Assembly: GCA_003254905.1 (NCBI GenBank)
Contig: QANU01010301.1
Location: forward strand, 85,125-149,124
Source of the DNA: Nissolia schottii
Lineage: Eukaryota > Streptophyta > Magnoliopsida > Fabales > Fabaceae
Length of the DNA: 64,000 nucleotides
Direction of reading: 5' to 3'
A program made the position numbers and the translations under genes. Below the pieces are notes generated by a model. It saw only the letters and a program-made list of their open reading frames with translations. It was not told where the DNA came from and made no database searches. Below, piece by piece: positions 50,140 through 62,888 of this stretch (its first letter is position 1; each line of letters starts with the position of its first letter).

Positions 50140-51898
50140 TTGATTCAATCTCTCTCTGTCTTTGATTTATTTATAACGAGGAAGCCAAAAGAATGAGAAT
50201 GCTCCAATATATACTCCGAAAAATAATATAAAATGAATAAAAAAAAGAAAGTGGTGGCATCATATGGAAAAAGGCAACGGGACCCATGTCCCAATTTTGA
50301 TGTGTGTTGTTGGAGTCTTATTACCGAAAAAGAAAACACTGTTTGGAATGCGGAATGGGACAGTAAGCAAAAATTCTTGGTTGATTAAGCACAACGTATA
50401 ATAAAAATGAATTTTATTACTATTATCATAAGTTTTACTAAGTATTTTTAGTCTCATCAGAGGCCCATTTTTGTTATATGTGTAATTAAGAATGATTTGT
50501 TAAATTTCGGTTAAAAATAATTATCACCCAACTTTGTCAAAAGAAGGGGATGATAACACCACAAAATCCGGGGAAATGGGTCCCCCCATTACCCTTATCA
50601 CTTCTGTCTAAACAATTCCACACATTAAGATAAGAAAAGATACTGTCCTCTCTCTCACTACATATGTGTCATCATCTCTTCTTTTCATTATTGATATTAG
50701 TATGTGTCATCATCTGCTTCCACCAATACATGTTGCATATTTTATTTTTGCATCCACAATCACCTATGCATTCTTTTGCCATGATATTCATTTTATTTGG
50801 GATGCTTTAAGGGTCTATGTATGTATAGAAAAATCTTAATGATATCTTTGCACACATAATTCAAATTTAAAATAGTAAAACAGACAAAAATATATATGTA
50901 ATATAAAAATAATTACTGTGTGGTAATCCCAAAAACTATAAAATTGAAATTTACATATTATCAATTAATATTAAATACTATATAATATACAGTCAAATGT
51001 TTGAAAAGTGGAAAAAGTAAACTAATTAATGTATGCTTAAATTGAATGAATGTTGAAGGGAGAAAGAAGAGTAGTAGAGAGGAGAGAGCCCTGAGAGGGA
51101 GAGCTGTATTGAATGAGGTGCCGCCCCACCATAAGAATGAGGTGGTCCCCATCACATGGCTCAGGTGGTGCCGACGGTGGATTACGTTTGGTGGTGGGAC
51201 CCACTCGCCACTTGGGATATATATCTCATCATATTAGGGTGCCATTGTTGTTGTTGATGCTGTCCTTTTAGTGACGCTTTTCGTGAGTGAGTGATTCCAA
51301 GAACATCACCGTTGTTATATGTTTTGTTTGCCTAAACAATGCTAAACAATAAAACCACCCACCAAATCAAAAAGTAAGAATTGACTCTACTTGCCAACAA
51401 AGCCCAGCTGGATAAAATTGGATCGCTTAAGCACTTTGTTAGGAGTTTGATTCCTGACGTGGTATAGATAGAAAATTTTGTTGAGAAAGACATATTCACT
51501 TTAATAATTTCTTAAGTGTTGAAAAGAAATTAGTTATTGTTAGCAACATACACCTCTTGAAAAAATAAAAAATAAAAAAGTAATCAACTTTGCTAACTTT
51601 TTGTGTTGGGTCATGAAGCTTTTGGGCTTCTACATATGAATACAGTTGTGTTTGTGAAATATGAAGACAAATACAATCAATATTGGGCAAGCTACATGGG
51701 CCTAGGCCATGTCCATAACATGACAATATTTCGGAATTGTACTATCATGTTTCAGCATATTGACAAAATAGTTGTTTGGGTATTTGGTCATAAAATATTT
51801 AGCTCACTTTTGGATATTATGTAAGCTGGCTTATTGTAAACCGAAGAGATTATCATAAAGATTATATACTAAACCACACAAATAACAAGATATGCCTG
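50140..51898. other. Intergenic, no feature seen
   Basis: AT-rich DNA with short ORFs of no recognisable character. Confidence 0.4.
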
Positions 51899-51963
51899 AA
51901 TATATATATATATATATATATATNNNNNNNNNNNNNNNNNNNNNNNNNNNNNNNNNNNNNNNN

Positions 51964-52046
<83 letters not shown>

Positions 52047-52051
52047 TATAT
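51899..52051. repeat. (TA)n tract containing an assembly gap
   Basis: Alternating TA on both sides of 40 N bases (51924-51963). The gap size is probably nominal, because such tracts resist assembly. Confidence 0.95.
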
Positions 52052-53603
52052 TTTCTGCATAGGTCCTATAGCTAGACAAGCAATAGATCTTGGATCATGC
52101 CAATAATAATAAATATTTACTTCACTGATTCTCCAGAAATGCAGCCCTCCTATTTAAAATTATGTTACTTATGATATTGGTTAAAGCTGAAAAGCCTTCC
52201 TTACATAATATACTACATGTGCAAGAGAATTAGAGATTGTGCATCTTCCCCAATCTCCCCCTCCCCACCCCCAAAAGGAAAAAATAAATAAATAAATAAA
52301 TAAAACTTAAAAAAAGGTCCCTTAGTGAAGCCAACGTGTATTTTTAATTGGAGCAGTTGTGATTAACTAATGAAGGGCCTCAAGTTGATTTAATAAATAA
52401 TAGGGTATTGTCTCAATTGAACACAGTCATCAAGAAGTACACGAAGTTTCAAAATCTTTCGAGTTAAGATAATGTATTCTCTTTAACAAGTAATCGCTGC
52501 CAGCTGATACTTATATTATATTAGGACCACGGCAATTAATCCCACACATAAAACCAAAGTGCATGACTATTTTAGTATTGATTACTATTATTTAAATTAT
52601 TATAGTAGACTCCATCAAGCCAAAATCCGAATCACATGGACACAAGTTTTGATATGCTTTGCTGACTTGGACTTCTTCCAATTATTTACTACTTGTGGGG
52701 GAATAATTATACTACATTATGAATAACTATACTACAGCAGTTGGTCGGACTGTTATGATTATCATAATGAATATATTAATGTAATGCCTAATGCTGCGAT
52801 AGTCCATAATAGTGTAGCCACTTAGGCAGGAGGACTTTGGGGACTTCATAGCCCATTATGTCATATGATGTATCATTGACAAGCATACTAGTTAAGGGTT
52901 TATATGACCCCACTTGAAATTTTGTCAAGTGTCTAAACATGACTATTTCAGAAAAAAAAAGTCTGGAAACTTTGTTCAAAATATCAAAGGCAGGAGAAAG
53001 AAAAGAAAAATAAATATTTAAATTAGAACTAATAACTCAAACCACATGGCATTCAAAATATTGAAAATAGTTATATAAATACATTTATATTTATCTAAAC
53101 TTTTTTCAGTATACCTTGTATCATTCACACATGGCATTGCTGAGTTTGCAAGTGTCCATTTTCAATTCAATTCACCTGCCATCCTCTTTTGTCTTTGTTC
53201 ACTAAGGCTGCAAATTTATTTAGACATGAATAATTGAATGTGAGATATGTTGCCCAAAAGTCACAAAAACTAAGCAATAATTTTGTTTTGCCATTTCAAA
53301 AGAATAATACGATTCCAATGTTTCCATTGTAGCAGTAGCCAATTTGAGGTTAAAATCTAAGGCATCCCAATCAATGCTTGTGCCTAAAGTGAAAGTTTCA
53401 ACTTTTGTTGCTTACATTGTTGTTGTTATCTTCAAATTCCCATAGAAGCTCCTAATTAGACCTATCTGATTCCAGTTCCAAGGGTAACTTTCTAGGATCC
53501 TTCGGGAAAAGCTGGAATTCAAAGTTCAATATTTCTTCTGCTTGCAAGAAGTACCAAAAAAAAAAAAAACAAGGAATGCAAGCAGAACATTATCAGCAGT
53601 TAA
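52052..53603. other. Intergenic 3' flank of the KMS-type gene
   Basis: AT-rich. The last stretch before 53604 probably contains the 3' UTR of the minus-strand gene. No other feature was seen. Confidence 0.45.
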
Positions 53604-56600
53604 TTATTGCATGTCTGAATCTCTTGACGGAGATGCTTTTTTCGGTGCAGCTAGTTCTCTCTCGTGCTGTGTCTTCAAATAACTCTGAGCAGTTGCATTT
53701 ACAATCTTGACAAAGAAGTTTATAAGCATAAGCCACACAACAGTGTTCCAGATTGAAGCAAGTGAGAAATCCCATTTTTTCTCCTGAAGATCATATGTAA
53801 ATGCAATATCAGCAAGAATAAAACTAAGAAATTACAAGAGTTTGAGGCTGTTATTCAATATCAGCAGTTTGACATTTAAATCAAATTACGATCGTTCATT
53901 ATACATGTTATGTTTCGGTTAATTAACTCAATAGTTACCTGGATATTTGGAGAAGCTGCATGGGATGCTTTAAGATACTTATCTCTCATTGCGTGGAGTT
54001 TAGCAATCACACTAGGCAAGAAAGAAGAAAAACCAGGTATATGGCTAAGGACCCAGATAAACTCATTTTCTATCCAGTTAAGAAGCTGATTGTTGCAAAC
54101 TGCAATGATGAATATCATCTGCAAAAATAATGTTCAGGGTCAATCAAAAAGCTTCTACAAGCCACTAGCTTTGCCTGATTGGATGTTCCGAGTCTATAAT
54201 TATACAAACCTGTATGTGAGTTTTAATAATTGCCTTTCCAAAGAAAGTTGCAAGAAAGAATTTCCAAAATGAAATGCCAAATTGTCCACACATGATGCCA
54301 GCAAGGTCAAATAATGGATTTGGCACCTGAAATATAGATTCAGTTAATGGCAAATTGCATTTTCGTGAAGAACATACAATAAAAGTTGTCTTTTTTGGTT
54401 AATGCTATTGATGGAGATGAAGTCAATACTAACCGAAGCAAGCACTAATATGGTAAGAAAATTCAAATGTTGAGAGTGTGACAGAAACCAGCGCTTGATT
54501 TGATTCACGTGGGTTGTCACGATTCCTTTATCTTCAGTATCCAACTCGTCCATGGCATCCATTTTGCTGCCAGACAAGCGTGCTGCTCAAATGATTTGAT
54601 TAGTAGAGTCATGTACAAACCAATTCCTAAAGAAAATAGCTAATAAAGCAACAAAATACTGAAAAATATATTATTCAATGATCCTGGTCAATCAGACAAA
54701 CTAGACCTCAGATAGTTATACAAGAAATAGAAAGAAAGATGTCAATGTCAAAGAGTATATGTATTGAAATGGATGCATCGCAAACTATACATTTCGACCA
54801 TGACAAAAGTTGCTGCCAAACATTTTCTTTGGCAAAGATGGTGCAAGAATATAATAGGTCAAAATTTACAAGTCATGTGGCAAAAAATTTCAGAATTCAC
54901 AACGTCCTAGTATTGAAGTATATTAAGCTAGCTGTAAATAAAATATTCATGTGATAAGCATATTTTTCTCAACAGTAGTGAAGCCAGATTTTGTATCAAT
55001 GTACAATGGCTTGGTTAAATTAAGAGAATAATAGATCATAACAATATATTAATTTTACCTGCCCTGGAGATAAAGTACGGTGGAAGCTCCCCAATAGCCG
55101 TTCCTATTCCCCATAGAACACCCTCCGTCTGAACTTGAGGCAAAATGCTGCTAAGTGGAACCCGTGAACCACGTACTGATTGGAACACTGGAGGCCCAAA
55201 TTGTGAGCACTTTTTATCAAGCCAAGAAGGACCTCTATCTAACTGTATCGTATCATACGGAGCACTTTTCAAATCAACTCGGCCACATTGCATTGCTTTT
55301 ATTGTGAACAATGCTATGTGTGGACCCAAGTATAGAACAAAAGTATGCAAACCAGATCCTGAACCGAACAAAATAACAAGAAAAGCTTACCAACAGGAAA
55401 ATGGAAAAAGAGAAGATAAGGAAAACTCATGGGACAAGAAGCTATATAATCAAGATGTTGGCAGTAGCACAAGGATTGGTAAGTCTTTACAACTATGAAG
55501 CCTATTTATCATAAGCAAATGTTTTTTCACAGAGCTGTCTAAAGACCAACTATGTTACTAATCACGAATATCATAACCGGGAGCTCTAATATGGATATGG
55601 AGATAAGAGCATTGAAGCCTATACTACTTACCAAGACCAATTGAAGATGCAACTCCAAGGGCTACCCACCATAGTACAAAGTGTAAATATTTATTAATTT
55701 CCTCAAAATGCTGCAAAAAGGCCACACACACTTTTAATCTCCAAGGAGTATGCAATTAAAACAAAAGAACTACCTAGCAAAAAAAGAAAAGAATTTATTA
55801 ACTCGACAGAATGGCCATAATAGAAGTGCATTTTAATATCATTAAGATAATTAAGATTGAAATGAATTTAAAAATAAATAAATAAAATCCTAAATTTAGT
55901 TTCCAGAGTTAAATATACATCCATTTTAATTTTAATAAGCATAATCTTCACAGAATAATATCAAAATTAACACTAACGTAGCTACATGTTTTCTACTGCT
56001 TATTGCAGATTCACCAAGGTTTGAACATCTAGGTTCACATTCCTACCTAATCCTATGGTATTCAGTAATCACAAACAATGGCCATAAAGACAAAATGAAT
56101 TATTTTCCATGTAACTCTTCATTCAGAACTATCCTGCATAAGTTACTGGTTGAAAATAAATGAAAATACCTTTCCATGAGGTCCATCAAGGGAAATCAGC
56201 ATCGTGCCGAGAGCCCCTACCACAACAATGAAAACCACAAGCCACCCACCTATTTCCAGCAGATACAATGCTGCTTTCTTCGTGCATTGAATTATAGCTA
56301 ACGTAAAGAACTTTAGAGTTTTGAACGGTTGTGCGGCTAACGTCAAATTTTCTAGCTCCAATTGGTGCTTCTCGTGATGCCCTGCAAAACAGAGAATCTA
56401 TAACTCTAATCAGTATACTAGTAGTCCAATACTAACAGAATGGAGGAAAAGATGAAAGTGAATTCTCTGTATTGCTGTTTGCATAGCAAACTGATATATA
56501 TAGGGATACATTAGGGAAGCTTGCACTGCAAGCAATTGTAACTAACTTAGCAAAGAGTAACTAACTCTTCTAACTGCCAAAACTACCATAACAGCTATCC

Positions 56601-57168
56601 TGCTGTTAATAAATACCCTCTTGAACCCAATAAAAAAACCCTTCTTAACTTGCCACTCCCCCATTTCAGAACACAAGCGCTTTATAAATCATCACATACA
56701 CAAACCCTGCAAGTCATGATCACACACTTTCCCCAGCACTACCCTCCAAAGAAAAAAAAAATTGATGTTTTTTTTCTTCCAAAAACTTTGGAAAAATTGA
56801 ATATTGAAAGCCCTCTTCCGCCAACCACCATACATCATCTCATCACCATTCAATTTGGCAGAAAATCAAAAATGAAAAACCAAAGCCTAAAATTTCAAAG
56901 CAAAATAGGCAAAACCAGATACTATTCTGACATCAAAATCCTATCCCAACAGAGAAAAGCTACAACTAACAAAAATCTAACACCATGATGAATGTCAAAA
57001 GCAGTGACTAAATAAAAGAGAGACTTTCAACGCAGAGAAACAAAATTTGTATAACAATATCATTGGTGTAATACTAAAATATTGAAATGAAATATATAAA
57101 TAAAACGTGCCTGAGATTGACATGTTAGTTCTTCCACAAGAAGAGGGAGCTGTTTCTGCAGACCCCAT
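53604..57168 (-). CDS. KMS1-like: VMP1-family vacuole/ER membrane protein, KMS1/KMS2-like
   Basis: Eight exons: 57111-57168 (ATG), 56170-56381, 55632-55710, 55059-55358, 54434-54582, 54210-54326, 53939-54118, 53604-53783 (TAA). The total is 1275 nt, 424 residues, the usual family length. Seen: an N-terminal coil ending [14 protein letters not shown], several hydrophobic helices (such as [20 protein letters not shown]), [16 protein letters not shown], and the family signature [20 protein letters not shown] in the SNARE-associated (VTT/DedA) domain. Then come [21 protein letters not shown] and a helix [19 protein letters not shown] before a polar tail. Known: Arabidopsis KMS1 and KMS2 are ER membrane proteins needed for early secretory trafficking, and animal VMP1 acts in autophagy and ER contacts. 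Assignment between the KMS1 and KMS2 paralogs is not possible here. The first intron needs a GC donor (AG|GCACGT). All others are GT-AG. Confidence 0.92.
56430..56650 (-). mobile_element. Possible solo LTR relic (Ty1/copia-like) in KMS intron 1
   Basis: Read on the minus strand it has GCTTGCAGTGCAAGCTT, AGTTAGTTA repeats and a TATATATA box in the same order as the LTR at 63644 (GCTTGCAGTTCAAGCTT). Ends and target duplication were not identified. Confidence 0.4.
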
Positions 57169-57199
57169 TATTTGCCCCACAATAAAAATCGAACCTTTT

Positions 57200-59864
57200 T
57201 CCTTTGGGAAAGCAATATCTTCGTATTTCTCTCTCTAGTGCTTCTGGGCTGCCCCTTGCATCTTCGGAATTGGGCTACAACTCCAACACAAGTGATTTAG
57301 ACATATGGGCATGGACAGAAAAAGAAAAAATCTTTCTGTCGGAAAAGGGACAACGAAAAAATGGAGTTTGGTTTAAGTGGAAATTGCAGAGCAAAATGGG
57401 AGGGTAAGCATTTGTCGCGCTCACCCGCTTGCTCGCTATATGCTGCTATCTATGATAGAGATCCTCAACGTCTCCGATACGACCAAATTTTAGAATTTCC
57501 TTTGGTTTGTTTGTGTCATGTTTTTATTCTCTAAAATCTAATTTAATTTTGATGTGATTATGTTACAAGTTACAACTCATAGGATAAAAAGGCAATAAGA
57601 AACCAAAATTAAAATCCCATCCACAACTTTTTCATAAAGAAATATAACAAGCGAAGATAATTTAAGGATTCAATTATAAATTTTTTTATTTTCATATTAC
57701 TCTTATATCTTATATCTTATGCTCCGTGCACTAATAATAAATATTTTATTATTTTTAAATACATTATTGACTCAATACATTTAAATATAATTACATTTAG
57801 ATATATTGAGTCAATAGTGTATCTAAAAATCAAAAAAATATCTATTATTAATTGATGAATACAGTATCAAAAGATGGAGACAAGTTGTAGCTCGCATGAC
57901 ATTAATGTTCCTCTTTCAATAAAAGTCTTAAGTTTGAATTTTTTGAATTCATTTTCTTATTATTACTCTACTTTGTCGCACATTTATCAATTCAAACAAT
58001 GGAAACTATTGCATTCCTTAGGAATTCATACCTCTCCATCTTAAGTAAATTCCATTATTAAATTAATCTCACAGCTACAAACTACAAGTCTAGTGATTAG
58101 ATATATATGAGAATTAAATTTTGCTGCAATGTCTATGTGAAAACAATATACAATCATCAAATTATGTATTAATCCTTTTTTATATTTTTCGATTAACTAT
58201 TTTTTTGTTATCTTATGCATTTTTTTTTATGCTTGGTTCACTAATGCATTGTTGATACATTTTTAATGGAAGTTATGATTAGGTAAATTTTGTTACGTTG
58301 TAAAAAAAAAATTACTGTAAAGTGATTAGAGTATTTGATATAATTTTTTTTTATTATGAAATGTTTATTATTAGACAATGTTGTTATTCTCACGCTGAGT
58401 AAATAAGAAAAATCAACGTAATACTTAAGTTACAAAGCTCTCTCGCTCAATGGACTAATTTTTTGGATTAGACTCTTTTTACAAGACTTAATTCATAACA
58501 GATAAAGAAGTACACTAAATTCTTAAAAGAAAAATACTTAACATACCTATTTTATCAACTGACAAATTAATTTAATTTATTTTTATGAATGACATTTACC
58601 TTTTCTATTTATCTATTTTGTTTATGAAAATATTGTAGTGTCATTATTCTCGCAAAGAAAGGAGCAAAATGAAATGAAAACCAAGCATGGCAGGGCCCAA
58701 TACAACCCTACAAAATCAAACACAAAGACAACTCAACCAAGACACAATCTAAGAAGCCTAACAAGGATACAAAGCAAAAGACACAGCCCTAAAAATGCAA
58801 TGTGCCCAAGTGGAACCAATGTTTTCCCAGCAGCCTAGAGAGGGAAGGTTCAGCCTTCTCATAGCTGGCCCCAATGAGAGCGTTCTTCGTAAATTAATAA
58901 ACAATAAAAGCAAACAAAAACTTATACCAAAAAATATAATTAAATATGGGTGATGCTACTGGGCCCATGCTACATGCATGCAGAACTCGGTCTATTCTAT
59001 CTCTAGTCTTCTACAACTTCTGTTATTTCAGTCAAGTTGTCACATTCAACGTTTTTCGTGAATTTTGATTAGTTTATTTTATATGTGTAGTTAAAAAATG
59101 TTTTGCGTGGATTTTGGTAATATTTTGGGATAACAACTTATAAATATATTCTTTAATACATCAGTCAAAGAGAAAATAATAATATTATTTCAAACAAAAA
59201 AATCATCAAATAATTATTAAGTTTTTAAATTTAAAGTAGTTTAAGAAATTAACTTTGATGCAGTGTTAATGTAAAAGAATTTTTACACTATCATATAATC
59301 ATGCATTGCTACATTAGTAAAGTGTTTGACTCTTACATTTAATAACTACAAAGTTTCAAATATACTAGCGTATGATCGAATGATAATGTAAATTTTTTTT
59401 TACCTTAAATTGAAAATTTATAAAATGCATATTTTTAATTAAAAAATAATTTTATTAAAATATATATTAATATAATTAGATAAAATTTCAGAAAAATAAT
59501 ATTAAATTTATATATCCGTGAAATAGACAGATTAAAATAACTGGTTATTTCCCAAACAAAAAACCTAGTTAGTATAGTCTAAAATCTAAATTTAGCCAAA
59601 AATCCTTCAAATTGACCATATATTGAAAGGATTTTCAGTGCAATGAATCTCATTTTATTCATTCATTTATTTATTGTGATTGTGGTCATTATTTTTCATT
59701 TTTGGTACATTGATTGTGGTCAATAAGTTCTTTTTTCTTTTTGCAATTGCAACATCACGAGGTTCCTTCTTTCCTGGACTTATACTTTATATATTTTTGT
59801 TTATACTTCACTTTCTTTATATTATTTTTACAAGTTTGTTTAGATATTAAAAATAAAAAAAATT
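57200..59864. other. Intergenic 5' side of the KMS-type gene
   Basis: AT-rich with one C/A-rich patch at 58640-58880 that reads like an old, non-coding, possibly transposon-derived segment but was not identified. No gene was seen. Confidence 0.4.
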
Positions 59865-59976
59865 TCCACGTTTGTTATTCCAATTAAGTGTATAAGAATA
59901 CACAGTGCAAAAAAATGAGGTCCACGTTTGTTATTCCAATTAAGTGTATAAGAATACACAGTGCAAAAAAATGAGG
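59865..59976 (+). repeat. Perfect tandem duplication, 2 x 56 bp
   Basis: The unit starting TCCACGTTTGTTATTCC and ending AAAAAAATGAGG occurs at 59865-59920 and again at 59921-59976 with no differences, so it is recent. Confidence 0.92.
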
Positions 59977-61179
59977 TATAAAAGATTTAGGTGTGTGATT
60001 CAGCCACTACTTCAAGATTTACTTGACTTATAAAAAAATTATTTATTTAAAGATATATGTCTCTTGAATTTATTTTTATTTTTGGTTCATAAGTGCGGTA
60101 TTGATGATTAATTCCTTTGCTTAATTGTACACCATTTTAAGGGTAGGATAGCTAGCCTAGAGATTATGTCTCTTAAATTTTGATTGTAAAATATATATTT
60201 TATTCAATATATTATGATTCTATTTCTATAATTTTTAAGCTAAACAAAAATAAAAACAAATATATTATATTTTATACATAAATTTAATTATTTAATATTG
60301 ACCTACTAAAAAATAGTCTAATTTCATCTTTCGACTCACCTCCTTGTCAAGATGCAATCTATTCGCGAAAGTATAAATAAGTTGAATGACCCAACTGATC
60401 GTTCTAAAAATAGTTCACAAATCTCTAAACTTCTTATAAATTGACTCTTTCAATTATATGATTAATAAAAAATTTATTATAATCATATAAAACATAACAT
60501 AATAATTAAAATAGATAAATTTAATTATAAAAATTATTAAAAATAAATAAATTAAATATCATAAAATGTTTATTCCATAAAATAACTAGAAAACTACTAT
60601 GTATATATTATATTATTGATATTGACGGAGGGAATGACAAGCAGAAAGAGTCCTTAGCTGTTGTGACTCAGAAAAGCTGCAGTTATATACATGTCCCACA
60701 TGTGGAAAATTCGATCTCTTCATAATTTGTGATTTTCAATAAAAGTGAAACCTTACATCGTCATCATCATCATTATTTTATGTGAAAACTTTACGTTATT
60801 ATTTAACAGCAAGCATACTGATATATCACTGTTAAATGCAACTTTTTAATTTATTTGTTGTAAAGGAAAATTAGGACTCTAGAACGATGGCCTTCATTCA
60901 ATTTTTAAAAAAGACACAAGATATAAGAACAAATTTATTTACATCGAGAGGAATTAGTCTCTTTCCCATTCAATAGGATGGGGAAAATCTTAGTAGCATT
61001 GAAATTTAGAATTACATTTTAAATAATATAAGACATTAATGTTTTGGTAAGGAATAACATGTTAATATCTTTTTTATAAACATTGGTGCTTATTTTTATT
61101 ATGTAAATATATATTTTTTGTGATTTTTTACCTAACTCATGGGATAAATATCGCATACTACTTAATTTATCAATTTTTG
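59977..61179. other. Intergenic, no feature seen
   Basis: Strongly AT-rich. No gene, tRNA or bounded repeat was recognised. Confidence 0.45.
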
Positions 61180-61180
61180 A

Positions 61181-61432
61181 TAATAATATTAATAATAATA
61201 ATAATAATGATAATAATAATAATAAGCATAATAATATTAATATGAATAATAATAATGATAATAATAATATTAATAAGCCTAATAATAATAATAATAATTA
61301 TAATAGTAATAAGCATCCTTATAATGATAATAATAATAATATTAATAAGCATAATAAGAATAATAATAATAATAATGATAATAGTAATAATAATAAGCAT
61401 AATAATATTAATAATAATAATAATAATATTAA
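61181..61432 (+). repeat. Complex (AAT)n/(AAG)-interrupted microsatellite
   Basis: About 250 bp of AAT units broken by GATAAT and AAGCATAAT motifs. It is open in several frames as Asn- or Ile-rich artefacts, not genes. Confidence 0.9.
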
Positions 61433-61915
61433 GGCTCATTCACGGTAGAATTTAGATCATGCTATGGTGAAAAATGCGTTTAGTTCTTTCTTGTGAGAAT
61501 GTTAGATGTCCAAGTTCAATAGATACACATGAATTAGTTTAGGAAATGATGATTTTTTTTTTGTCGAGAAGGTCATGTTGTCCTTTTGATCTTAAATAAA
61601 TAAATTTCTTTTTTTTATTAAAACAAAAAACAAAAGAAAATCTTCATCTTTACACAAGTCCAATAAGTTTTGCTCTGCAACAATGATAACAAGAGGCGGA
61701 GCCGCAAAGGAGCAGCTACTGACAACGGCACATAAGTCTAGAGGCAGCAGCTCAAATCTATTTTCTGTTACGTGTGGATGATGGAGTTTTTTTACTCTTT
61801 TGCTCCTGTTATAGTAACTATTTTCTAAAATACCCCTCGTTTGAAACATATAACCATAATGTCCCTGTTTTGGCTGACGTGGACGCCACGAGACGCGTGG
61901 ACGTCCACGTCAGAT
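61433..61915. other. Intergenic, no feature seen
   Basis: Contains a minus-strand ORF of 85 residues (61592-61849) with no recognisable domain. It is probably chance. Confidence 0.4.
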
Positions 61916-61916
61916 T

Positions 61917-62035
61917 CGCCAACACGGTTAGCGAATTTAGTTCAATTGCGTAACACTGAATTCGCCTACACGGTTAGCGAATTTAGAGCAAACCCTTTAA
62001 CACTAAATTTGCCAATAGTGATGGCGAATTCGAGT
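61917..62035 (+). repeat. Tandem repeat with inner palindromes (GCGAATT family)
   Basis: Two to three diverged units of about 48 bp. The core is ATTCGCCAACACGGTTAGCGAAT, in which ATTCGC pairs with GCGAAT. The last unit is altered (TTTGCCAATAGTGATGGCGAAT). A related ACACGGTTGGCAAATTT appears, inverted, beyond the right arm of the neighbouring inverted repeat at about 63255-63274. Confidence 0.65.
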
Positions 62036-62120
62036 CAGTTTCCGACCACTCGTGCGCACCGTTACTTGGCTACCTCTCCCTCCCAAGCCGACACCACTCT
62101 TTGCAAAAAGGTTGGGACGC

Positions 62121-62500
62121 TCTTTATCGTGCGCGGGGGGAATCCATCGATTTGAGCTTCGAAGGGCCCAAACGGCATGGCTTTATGCGCGCGAGCCCAA
62201 CTCCTTTCTCAACTCTTTTTACCAATACAACAACTATTAAAGGTATATAAACACTTAAAAGGTTTGTGAGCTAATCAATGTGGGAATAGAGCTTTTGAAA
62301 TACATAATCTTTAGCTTTGTTCTACTTCTCCCAAATACATAAGCTTTGTTCTAGTTCTCCCAAATACATTATAAATTGGTATTTATACAACTAAATTCTA
62401 CAAATAAATATTAATATTAATAAAATATATATGAATTTATAAAATATTAATATTCTTAAAAACAAGGTAGCACAATGCTTAACAAAGTAGCAAAAAACCA
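62121..62500 (+). repeat. Long inverted repeat, left arm
   Basis: Runs from TCTTTATCGTGCGCGGGGGG to the ACAAGGTAGC region. It matches the reverse complement of 62889-63252 with small differences, including the word TTTGAGCTTCGAAG and the segment AAACGGCATGGCTT. The inner end carries a small extra duplication around ACAAGGTAGC. Confidence 0.88.
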
Positions 62501-62662
62501 AGGTAGCACGAATAATACACAATGCTTAATTGCATTGTTGCATCCTGTAGGAATATAATTTGTTTATGTATCTTTGTACAATGTGAAATATTCAATCTTT
62601 CTTTGTACATGTGATTGCAAAACAGAGGAGTATTAAAGAATGTGGATTACTACTAGCTCACC

Positions 62663-62833
62663 TTAATGACAAAACTTGTATATATGTTTTTTCACTGCAT
62701 TAGCTATTATAGTCACATAATGAGAAAGACTAATAATCGAAAGGCGCGTTCTTCCTCCCTGGACATTAATCCCGTGCTCAAAAGAAATCATCATGATGAA
62801 AACCAGAAACCAAGCTACTGCAAACAACTTCAT
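62663..62833 (-). CDS. Small ORF with signal peptide in the spacer of the inverted repeat
   Basis: ATG at 62833, TAA at 62663-62665, 56 residues. The N-terminus MKLFAVAWFLVFIMMISF is a strong signal-peptide core. It is followed by EHGINVQGGRTRLS, then a polar, mildly basic tail with one Cys. I do not recognise a family. The layout resembles the first exon of a small secreted peptide precursor (CEP- or IDA-like genes have this form), but no mature peptide motif is visible. The ORF sits in the unique spacer between two long inverted arms, so its promoter would have to come from the right arm (which has TATTTATA-type words). It may be a captured gene fragment rather than a working gene. Confidence 0.4.
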   Translation of the reverse strand: MKLFAVAWFLVFIMMISFEHGINVQGGRTRLSIISLSHYVTIIANAVKKHIYKFCH

Positions 62834-62888
62834 GGTCGTGATGAAGCCATGTTTTGTTTGGTACGAGGTGTTAGCTCAATGGCTTTTG

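Noticed and set aside
61170-61455. Ile-rich and Asn-rich ORFs on both strands
   Set aside because: AAT microsatellite translated in different frames.
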